A program made the position numbers and the translations under genes. DNA of 5,572 nt from Deltaproteobacteria bacterium. GTDB taxonomy: Bacteria > Desulfobacterota > Desulfobaccia > Desulfobaccales > 0-14-0-80-60-11. The stretch's first letter is position 1. Each line of letters starts with the position of its first letter. Under the pieces are notes generated by a model that was not told the DNA's origin, ran no database searches, and saw nothing but the letters and a program-made list of their open reading frames with translations. Shown piece by piece: positions 1 through 4,637 of the stretch. The stretch covers positions 1-5,572 of the forward strand of contig JAMCQY010000157.1 of assembly GCA_023381945.1 (NCBI GenBank), given 5' to 3'.

Positions 1-75
1 GCAGGCTAGGTTTAGGAAGAATCGCATTGATCTCCCTATTTCCCTGGTGAGAAAGGAGTCCTGATGTTCTTCCAT
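1..75 (-). CDS. Start of an unidentified gene (25 codons visible, 3' partial)
   Basis: An ATG at 73-75 opens 25 codons with no stop and runs off the left edge. It is preceded by AAGGAGG (83-89) with 7 bases of spacing, the best ribosome binding site in the window. The visible peptide begins MEEHQDSFLTREIG and then turns basic and hydrophobic (SMRFFLNLAC), which could be the start of a membrane segment, but 25 residues are too few for any family call. Chance openness of 25 codons is not rare, so the case rests on the Shine-Dalgarno plus same-strand placement after an AT-rich spacer. The 316-base gap after the permease suggests its own promoter rather than membership of the exporter operon. Confidence 0.55.
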   Translation of the reverse strand, partial: MEEHQDSFLTREIGRSMRFFLNLAC

Positions 76-78
76 AAT

Positions 79-149
79 TTGCCCTCCTTGGCAACGGTTG
101 AGGCCTTCCTGGCCTCTTCGGTCCCAAGCAGTGGGTCAAACCCGCTTGG
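79..149 (-). promoter_or_regulatory. Candidate structured 5' leader with three hairpins, Shine-Dalgarno in a loop
   Basis: Three consecutive inverted repeats lie immediately upstream of the left-edge gene. From 5' on the minus strand: CCAAGC/GCTTGG (144-149 with 124-129) stacked on GGGT/ACCC (140-143 with 133-136), 3-base loop and a 3-base bulge; GAGGCC/GGCCTC (111-116 with 100-105), 5-base loop; and TTGCC/GGCAA (90-94 with 79-83), whose 6-base loop is AAGGAG, most of the Shine-Dalgarno. Direct repeats of GGGACC flank the first stem. The layout would suit translational control, but I cannot match it to a riboswitch class I know. The third stem is only 5 bp and may be coincidental. Confidence 0.35.
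83..89 (-). promoter_or_regulatory. Strong Shine-Dalgarno of the left-edge gene
   Basis: AAGGAGG on the minus strand, 7 bases before the ATG at 73-75. It decides the start of the partial gene and contrasts with the absence of such a site before the phosphorylase and both permeases. Confidence 0.6.
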
Positions 150-391
150 TCCCTCAGGAAGTTAGACGGTTTCAGGCGACCGGGATTAAATTGTGTCTTA
201 TTGTTAAGGGAAAATTGCCGGGAAGTAAATCGGGGAAACCCCTATTTTTGGGGATGCAAAAACCTGGTTTTGAACAATGAATTGTGTTGTCAGGAATTGG
301 CATTTTTCTAGCTTTTCATTCGATCTTGCTCTGGCAGAACGATCGCCGTTTCGGAAATCTGCTAACTGCTTAATGCCACTGCTCACCCCCC
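150..391. other. AT-rich non-coding spacer between permease and left-edge gene
   Basis: Together with the leader at 76-149 this is the only gene-free stretch longer than 300 bases. GC is 58 of 150 bases (39%) over 181-330, far below the flanking genes. Reading frames here lack ribosome binding sites and recognisable products. Small symmetric elements are present: GGGG-AAA-CCCC-TATTTTT-GGGG (232-253), in which the central C block can pair with either G block; AAAACC-T-GGTTTT (259-271); and ACAAT-GA-ATTGT. It probably holds the promoter of the left-edge gene, but I see no convincing -35/-10 pair on the minus strand and no clear terminator. Confidence 0.5.
297..313 (+). promoter_or_regulatory. 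Sigma-54-like -24/-12 element (weak candidate)
   Basis: TTGGCA at 297-302 and TAGCT at 309-313 put the GG and GC dinucleotides 12 bases apart, as in the sigma-54 consensus YTGGCAC-N5-TTGCW, with mismatches at C7 and the second T of the -12 box. It points rightwards, into the 3' end of the permease gene on the opposite strand, so any transcript would be antisense. No plus-strand gene follows. Chance is a serious alternative. Confidence 0.15.
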
Positions 392-1543
392 TTACCCCAG
401 CCGCCGCAGCGCCGCGGCGATGGGCACCCTGGCGGCCTGCCAGGCAGGGATTACAGCCGCCAGCACCCCCACCGCCCCGGCCGTAGCCATGCCAATGGCC
501 ATGGTGTCCGGGGTTACATAAAAGGCGCCGAAATACTGGCCCAGGGAAGCCGGAAACATCGCCACCACCGGGAAGGTCAGGCCCAGCCCCGTGAGGCCGC
601 CCACCAGAGCCAGGAGCAGCGACTCTCCCAGGATGAGACCGGCCAGATGCCGGGGCTTGAAGCCCATGGTCTTCATGGCGGCGTACTCCCCCAGGCGCTC
701 CCGGGCATTCATGGCCATGGTGTTGGCCAGCACCACCAGGATCACCACGATGATTACCCAGGAGACGATCTGGATGGCCACCAGGATGGCCGAGGTCATC
801 TCCACAAAGCCCATCTGGAAGGCGGCCTCGGTTTCCGTCAGAGTTTCGGCTAGGGAATTTTTAAAAGTGGCGTCGATCCTGTCGGAAACCTTCGCGGCTA
901 AATCCGGCCGGGCCACCTGGACCATAAACCACCCCAGCTTGTCAGCATTTTCCGGTGAGGTCTTCTTGAGCGTCTCGTTGAGATAATCCCAATGGAAAAA
1001 AAACTGGGTTTCATCGGTATTGGCATCGCGGCCGGAGTAAATAGCCCGCAGCACGAAATGGTATTCTCCCGTGAAATAAGTGCCTTTGAGGATGATGGAG
1101 TCCCCCAGGCGCCAGCCGTAGCGGGCCGCCAGTTTGCGGCCGGCCAGGGCGCCCCGGCGGTCCCGGATCAGGGCCAGCCGTTGCTCCGGGGGGATGAGAA
1201 ATTCCGGGTACATATCTACATAGCTGGGCAAAGAGGCGGCAAACTGCGGGAAGAAATGTTTTTTATCGATATAAATGCCTTCGAACCAGTAGGCATAGGC
1301 CACCTGCTTGACTCCGGGGACCGCCTGAATTTTGGTCAGATAGGACAGCGGCAGGGGAAATATCAGGGACACGGCGTTGCGAGTCACCAAGCGTAGCGGC
1401 GAAGAGGCGGCCACCCCGGCATACCAGGCGTCCACCACCGTGCGCAGCAGGCAGAAAGACAAGACCGCCACCGCCAGGCCCAGGACGGTGAGCGCGGCGC
1501 GCAGGGGATGCCGGAGGGTATTGCGCCAGACGAGCTTTAACAT
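392..1543 (-). CDS. FtsX/MacB-type ABC transporter permease (second of the tandem pair)
   Basis: Paralogue of the preceding gene, 383 residues, same layout: TM1 about 14-36, periplasmic domain about 37-250, TM2 about 252-275, TM3 about 300-324, TM4 about 348-367. The coupling-helix motif RERLGEYAAMKTMGF (281-295) is conserved, and so is the stretch VILVVLANTMAM in TM2, which is identical even at the DNA level. Differences concentrate in the periplasmic domain and the TM3-TM4 loop, as expected if the copies have specialised for different faces of one complex or different substrates. The start is fixed by an in-frame TGA six bases upstream; again there is no Shine-Dalgarno and a heptamer array meets the ATG. 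It is the last exporter gene. No hairpin with a T-run follows its TAA stop, so a factor-independent terminator is not evident. Confidence 0.92.
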   Translation of the reverse strand: MLKLVWRNTLRHPLRAALTVLGLAVAVLSFCLLRTVVDAWYAGVAASSPLRLVTRNAVSLIFPLPLSYLTKIQAVPGVKQVAYAYWFEGIYIDKKHFFPQFAASLPSYVDMYPEFLIPPEQRLALIRDRRGALAGRKLAARYGWRLGDSIILKGTYFTGEYHFVLRAIYSGRDANTDETQFFFHWDYLNETLKKTSPENADKLGWFMVQVARPDLAAKVSDRIDATFKNSLAETLTETEAAFQMGFVEMTSAILVAIQIVSWVIIVVILVVLANTMAMNARERLGEYAAMKTMGFKPRHLAGLILGESLLLALVGGLTGLGLTFPVVAMFPASLGQYFGAFYVTPDTMAIGMATAGAVGVLAAVIPAWQAARVPIAAALRRLG

Positions 1544-1546
1544 CAG

Positions 1547-1584
1547 TGGTCAGTGGCCAGGCAGTTTCGAGTTTCGAGTTTCGA
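1547..1584 (-). repeat. Two adjoining heptamer arrays before the second permease
   Basis: On the minus strand the leader reads (TCGAAAC)x3 (1564-1584), a TGC linker, then CTGGCCA and CTGACCA (1547-1560), then CTG joined directly to the ATG. All units are exactly 7 bases. The array supplies an in-frame TGA 6 bases before the start and no Shine-Dalgarno. Confidence 0.85.
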
Positions 1585-1586
1585 GT

Positions 1587-1614
1587 TTTGGTGGCACAGG
1601 CTTTCCAGCCTGTG
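1587..1614. repeat. 28-bp hairpin-forming dispersed repeat, copy A
   Basis: Begins TTTGGTGGCACAGGCTTTC (1587-1605), identical over 19 bases to 2937-2955, then continues with two mismatches in 28. It contains a perfect 9-bp inverted repeat, GCACAGGCT/AGCCTGTGC (1594-1602 with 1607-1615), around a 4-base loop. It lies in the gap between the two permeases. There is no T-run next to the stem, so it is not a classical terminator. Confidence 0.8.
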
Positions 1615-1648
1615 CTGGAGCGCTAATAAACTTCTTTTTATTTTTCGC

Positions 1649-1664
1649 TCTTCGCCTCTTCGCC
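1649..1664. repeat. Octamer direct repeat (TCTTCGCC)x2
   Basis: Two perfect copies in tandem just after the stop of the first permease, preceded by the related TTTTTCGC. A third type of simple repeat in the same intergenic gap. Confidence 0.6.
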
Positions 1665-1675
1665 CTCTGCTTTTT

Positions 1676-2830
1676 CTATCCTATTTTTCTTAAGGCCTCA
1701 GCAATACTAACTCTGGCGGCCCGCCAGGCCGGGAAGATGGCGGCCAATAATCCCACCACCAGGGCCACGCCCAGGCCCAACCCCAGGGTGTAGCGGGTCA
1801 GAGGGAAGACACGGAAGTACTGCCCCAAGGAGGCCTTGATAACATATACCGCGGGAAAGGTCAGGGCCAGCCCCGACAAGCCCCCGGCCGCGGCCAGCAG
1901 CAGAGATTCCGCCATAATTACGCCCACCAGATGATGCGCCTTAAAGCCAATGGTCTTGAGCACGGCGTATTCCCCCAGGCGCTCACGTATGCTCATGGCC
2001 ATGGTGTTGGCCAGCACCACCAGGATCACTCCGATGACCACCCAGGAGACCACCTGGATGGCCAGCAGGATGGTTTCGGTCATGGAGACGAAGCCCAGAT
2101 AGAAGGCTTTTTCAGTCTCCGTGATGGTTTCGGCCAGGGAGTTCTTAAACAAAGCGTCCACTTCCGCGGCCACCTGGGGGGCATCTTCCGGCCGGGCCAC
2201 CTTGATGGTGAACCAGCTCGCCTGATCGGCCCGGCTGTCGGCGTTTTTTTTCAGGGTTTCGTTGAGATATTCCCAGTGAAAATAGAAGCGGCCCTCGTCG
2301 GTGGTGGCTTCGGAGCCGGTATAGATGGCCCGCAGGATGAACTGCCATTCACCGGGATAGACGTTTCCCTTGATGATGATGGAGTCCCTCAGGCGCCAGC
2401 CGTAGCGCTTGGCCAGCGCCCGGCCGGCCACCGCGCCGCGGCGGTCCTTAAAGAAGGCCTGCTTCTGATCCTCCGGCATGACGTATTCGGGATAAATTTC
2501 AAAGTATTGGCGCACCGGGTCCACGGCAAAGACCGGGAAAAACTGCTTTTCGTCTTTATAAACCCCCCCGAACCAGTTGCCGTAGACCACCGCCTGCACT
2601 CCGGGGAGGCCCTGGATTTTGGGGAGATAGGCCATGGGCAGGGGATAGATCAGGGAAATGGCGTTTCTGGTCACCAGACGGGTGGGTGAGGCCCCCTCCA
2701 CCCCGGCATACCAGGCGGCCACCATGGTGCGCAAGAGGGCAAAGGCCAGGACCGCCACGGCCATACCGGTCACGGTGAGCGCGGCCCGTAAAGGATGCCG
2801 GATGGTATTGCGCCAGGCGAGTTTGAACAT
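1676..2830 (-). CDS. FtsX/MacB-type ABC transporter permease (first of a tandem pair)
   Basis: Inner-membrane permease, 384 residues. N-terminus MFKLAWRNTIRHPLRAAL is the cytoplasmic amphipathic start typical of the family, followed by TM1 (about 14-37), a periplasmic domain of roughly 215 residues (MacB_PCD type), then the FtsX domain with TM2 (about 253-276), TM3 (about 301-325) and TM4 (about 349-368). Between TM2 and TM3 lies RERLGEYAVLKTIGF, the cytoplasmic coupling helix that contacts the ATPase. Length and four-helix layout resemble DevC and LolC/E rather than MacB, which carries its own ATPase. The start is fixed by an in-frame TGA six bases upstream; no Shine-Dalgarno is visible, and a heptamer array abuts the ATG. 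It is closely related to the next gene: 46 of the first 60 residues are identical. The most likely partners are the upstream ATPase and adaptor, and either a homodimer or a heterodimer with the second permease is possible. Confidence 0.92.
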   Translation of the reverse strand: MFKLAWRNTIRHPLRAALTVTGMAVAVLAFALLRTMVAAWYAGVEGASPTRLVTRNAISLIYPLPMAYLPKIQGLPGVQAVVYGNWFGGVYKDEKQFFPVFAVDPVRQYFEIYPEYVMPEDQKQAFFKDRRGAVAGRALAKRYGWRLRDSIIIKGNVYPGEWQFILRAIYTGSEATTDEGRFYFHWEYLNETLKKNADSRADQASWFTIKVARPEDAPQVAAEVDALFKNSLAETITETEKAFYLGFVSMTETILLAIQVVSWVVIGVILVVLANTMAMSIRERLGEYAVLKTIGFKAHHLVGVIMAESLLLAAAGGLSGLALTFPAVYVIKASLGQYFRVFPLTRYTLGLGLGVALVVGLLAAIFPAWRAARVSIAEALRKIG

Positions 2831-2833
2831 CAG

Positions 2834-2888
2834 GGGTCAGCGGTTAGGGGCCAGGGGCCAGTTTTTAGTTTCGAGTTCCGAGTTTCGA
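2834..2888 (-). repeat. Two adjoining heptamer arrays before the first permease
   Basis: Same architecture as before the second permease. On the minus strand: TCGAAAC, TCGGAAC, TCGAAAC (2868-2888), a short T/A linker, then CTGGCCC, CTGGCCC, CTAACCG, CTGACCC (2834-2861), then CTG joined to the ATG. The linker and copy number differ from the other gap, so it is not a simple identical duplication. Confidence 0.85.
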
Positions 2889-2897
2889 GAGATGTAG

Positions 2898-2913
2898 GGT
2901 GGGCCCGCCCACC
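2898..2913. repeat. Short palindromic repeat GGTGGGC-CC-GCCCACC
   Basis: Perfect 7-bp arms with a 2-base centre, preceded by GTAG. It sits between the heptamer array and the 28-bp repeat in the same gap. I know similar GTAGGGTGGGC palindromes as dispersed intergenic elements in several genomes; copy number in this genome cannot be seen here. Confidence 0.6.
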
Positions 2914-2936
2914 AATTCCTTATAAATTCCCTTATC

Positions 2937-2964
2937 TTTGGTGGCACAGGCTTTCTACCCTGTG
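2937..2964. repeat. 28-bp dispersed repeat, copy B (degenerate stem)
   Basis: Second copy of the element at 1587-1614, with 26 of 28 positions identical. The two differences fall in the loop and the right arm, shortening the perfect stem to CACAGG/CCTGTG (2945-2950 with 2959-2964). It lies in the gap between phosphorylase and first permease, farther from the start codon than copy A. Confidence 0.8.
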
Positions 2965-2985
2965 ATCGCACACAATTATGCGGAG

Positions 2986-3014
2986 GTAGGGGCGGGTTTA
3001 AAACCCGCCCTTAC
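2986..3014. repeat. Long palindrome 31 bases after the phosphorylase stop
   Basis: Arms GGGCGGGTTT (2990-2999) and AAACCCGCCC (3001-3010) are exact complements around a single A, and the symmetry extends to GTA/TAC at the ends with one G/T mismatch, giving 14-base arms. Read on the minus strand it follows the phosphorylase stop and could form a very stable hairpin, but the bases after it (ACCTCCGC) contain no T-run, so it is not a standard intrinsic terminator. It may stabilise the 3' end of the message or be a mobile palindromic repeat. Confidence 0.7.
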
Positions 3015-3044
3015 TTTCTTTTTTACGTTTCCCCTTTACCCCTC

Positions 3045-3827
3045 TTATTCCGCCAAAATCTCCACCGCCTTTAATCCCACCTGAATCAGGCGCTTTTCCG
3101 CCTGGCGGAATAACCGGGCCGGAGCAAAGACGCCGCGCAGGCGGTTATTCACTGCCACACAGGCGCCGCCGGCCCTGAGATTCAAGGTCGAGACCTGCGC
3201 CAAAGTGAGGTAAGCCGACATCTCCATCTCCAGATTGAGGACCCCCTCCCGGCTCAGGCGCGCCACCTTATCCGGCTCCAAGGTAGGGAATCCTGGCACC
3301 ACCCGCCCCTGGCCGGCGTAGAAGTCCGGGGAGGTGCAGGTGACCCCGACGTGATAGGGCACGTCAAGGCTATCGGCCGCCTTCTGGAGGGCGGCCAGAA
3401 CGTCAGGATGGGCGGATGCCTTGAGATCAACCGGCGCATAAAAATGGGTGGTGTTTTCCTCCCTAAGCGCCTCGCTGGTAATCACCAGGTCTCCCAGGTT
3501 AATATAATCCTGTAGAGCCCCGGTGCTCCCCAACCGGATAAAGGTGGCCGGGGCGACGCATTGGGCCGCCTCCACGATAGCGATGGCGCTGGCGGCCGCC
3601 CCGATGCCGGTGGCCATGACCGAGACCGGAATGCCATGATAGGACCCGGTATAGGTCAGGAACTCCCGGTTGCGCCGCGTAACATCCACCCGGTCGAAGG
3701 ATTTGGCCAGGCCCCGGGCCCGGTCCGGGTCGCCGCAGGTAAGGATGTACGGAGCCAGGTCCCCAGGGCCGCAGTTGATATGATAGAAGCGACCCTGGCG
3801 GTTTTTGGGGAGGTCGACGTCGGTCAT
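3045..3827 (-). CDS. udp: Uridine phosphorylase (nucleoside phosphorylase family)
   Basis: Predicted cytosolic enzyme of pyrimidine salvage: uridine + phosphate to uracil + ribose-1-phosphate. The 260 residues match the usual length. Residues can be mapped onto E. coli Udp by motif: phosphate-binding Gly32 and Arg36 (CGDPDR), Arg54 (NREF), Arg98 and Thr102 (RLGSTG); ribose site Met201 and Glu202 (NLEMEMSA) and His16 donated across the dimer; uracil site Phe169, Gln173 and Arg175 (FYAGQGR). The Gln/Arg pair is what separates uridine phosphorylases from purine nucleoside phosphorylases, so the specificity call rests on seen residues plus family knowledge. The start is fixed: an in-frame TAA lies 6 bases upstream of the ATG and the next Met is residue 71. 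No Shine-Dalgarno is at normal spacing; a heptamer array fills the leader. It lies between ATPase and permeases with 93- and 214-base gaps, has no signal peptide or membrane segment, and is probably not part of the exporter. Confidence 0.9.
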   Translation of the reverse strand: MTDVDLPKNRQGRFYHINCGPGDLAPYILTCGDPDRARGLAKSFDRVDVTRRNREFLTYTGSYHGIPVSVMATGIGAAASAIAIVEAAQCVAPATFIRLGSTGALQDYINLGDLVITSEALREENTTHFYAPVDLKASAHPDVLAALQKAADSLDVPYHVGVTCTSPDFYAGQGRVVPGFPTLEPDKVARLSREGVLNLEMEMSAYLTLAQVSTLNLRAGGACVAVNNRLRGVFAPARLFRQAEKRLIQVGLKAVEILAE

Positions 3828-3832
3828 AATGA

Positions 3833-3867
3833 TTTACGGTCTACCGTTTTCCTTTTGCCGTTTGCCG
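3833..3867 (-). repeat. Heptamer array before the phosphorylase
   Basis: Five consecutive 7-base units on the minus strand: CGGCAAA, CGGCAAA, AGGAAAA, CGGTAGA, CCGTAAA, ending 5 bases before the ATG. The sequence differs from the heptamers before the permeases but has the same period and position. The AGGA in the third unit is about 20 bases from the start, too far for a normal ribosome binding site. Confidence 0.75.
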
Positions 3868-3920
3868 TGAAAACCTATGATGGCACCATAAGAGGTGATG
3901 GAATCAGAAGAGCCTGGTCA

Positions 3921-4637
3921 TTAATCAGCGAGATTATTGTCATTCATCAACTGCCCCTTGATCAATTTGCGGATATGGGAGGCGCGGCCGGCGGCCTCGG
4001 GGTCGTGGGTGACGATGATGATGGTTTTGTGAAACTCCCGGTTCAGGCGGCTCAGCAGGTCCAGGACCTCGGTGGCGGACTGCCGGTCCAGATCGCCGGT
4101 GGGTTCGTCGGCGGCAATCAGGGTGGGATCGGTAATCAGGGCCCGGGCGATGGCCACCCGCTGCTGTTGACCGCCGGAGAGCTGGGCCGGATAGTGGTGC
4201 TGGCGGTCGCTCAGGCCCACCAGTTCCAGGGCCAGTTCCACGTGCTCCCGGCGGGCCTGGCGAGACAGGCCGGTGAGGAGTAACGGCAGCTCGATATTTT
4301 CAAAGGCGGTGAGCACCGGGATCAGTTGGTAGAATTGAAAAACGAAGCCGACGTTATCGGCCCGCCAGTCGGCCAGTTGGGCTTCGTTGAGCCCGGTCAG
4401 ATCGATGCCCTGCACCATCAGGGTGCCTTTATCCGGGCGGTCCAGGCCGGCGATGAGGTTCAACAGGGTGGTCTTGCCGGAGCCGGAAGGCCCCATCAGG
4501 GCCAGGAAATCCCCGGCCTCGATATTCAGGGAAATGTCCTCCAGGACCGGCAAAACCTGGCTGCCCCGCCGGTAAGATTTGTAGAGATGGGCGATTTCCA
4601 CAACCACGCGAGCGTCGGAAGGTGGGCCGGTGCTCAT
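3921..4637 (-). CDS. ABC transporter ATP-binding protein, LolD/MacB/DevA class
   Basis: Cytoplasmic ATPase that powers the FtsX-type permeases encoded downstream. The 238 residues hold a complete nucleotide-binding domain: A-loop Tyr22 in KSYRRG, Walker A GPSGSGKT (49-56), Q-loop Gln101 in [10 protein letters not shown], signature LSGGQQQR (153-160), Walker B ending in Asp177 and catalytic Glu178 ([13 protein letters not shown]-loop 181-184) and H-loop His211 in VTHD. Length and the FQFYQLIP and PTGDLD motifs are typical of the lipoprotein/macrolide-export (LolD, MacB) branch, and there is no fused permease, unlike full-length MacB. The ATG overlaps the adaptor stop by 4 bases. A weak AAGGA (4641-4645) lies only 3 bases upstream, so translation probably relies on coupling. 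All catalytic residues are present, so it should be active. The exported substrate cannot be deduced; lipoprotein, glycolipid and peptide/macrolide export are all open. Confidence 0.95.
   Translation of the reverse strand: MSTGPPSDARVVVEIAHLYKSYRRGSQVLPVLEDISLNIEAGDFLALMGPSGSGKTTLLNLIAGLDRPDKGTLMVQGIDLTGLNEAQLADWRADNVGFVFQFYQLIPVLTAFENIELPLLLTGLSRQARREHVELALELVGLSDRQHHYPAQLSGGQQQRVAIARALITDPTLIAADEPTGDLDRQSATEVLDLLSRLNREFHKTIIIVTHDPEAAGRASHIRKLIKGQLMNDNNLAD

Noticed and set aside
64..165. Plus-strand 33-codon frame starting at ATG 64 with AGGAG five bases upstream
   Set aside because: It overlaps the minus-strand start and the hairpin stems, its product is low-complexity Ser/Pro/Gly, and it runs against all other genes. 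The minus-strand reading has the better ribosome binding site.
331..347. Second sigma-54-like match (CTGGCA then CGC at 12-base spacing) on the plus strand
   Set aside because: It misses the -12 consensus and has no gene downstream; too weak to list as a feature.
1377..1793. Plus-strand open frame of 138 codons across the gap between the permeases
   Set aside because: It spans the repeats and both ends of opposite-strand genes, and its peptide is the translation of heptamers and hairpin repeats, so it is a shadow frame.
1931..2689. Plus-strand open frame of 252 codons opposite the first permease
   Set aside because: Antisense shadow of a GC-rich gene; its His/Gly-rich composition is typical of a mirrored membrane-protein frame, and no family motif is visible.
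2837..2947. Minus-strand GTG-initiated upstream frame of about 36 codons ending at the TGA just before the first permease
   Set aside because: It could suggest translational coupling, but its peptide is simply the translated repeats and it has no ribosome binding site. Treated as an artefact.
1547..3867. Possible CRISPR array because of spaced repeats
   Set aside because: Units are 7 bases, directly abutting and without spacers; the 28-bp element occurs only twice, over 1.3 kb apart. No cas genes are present.
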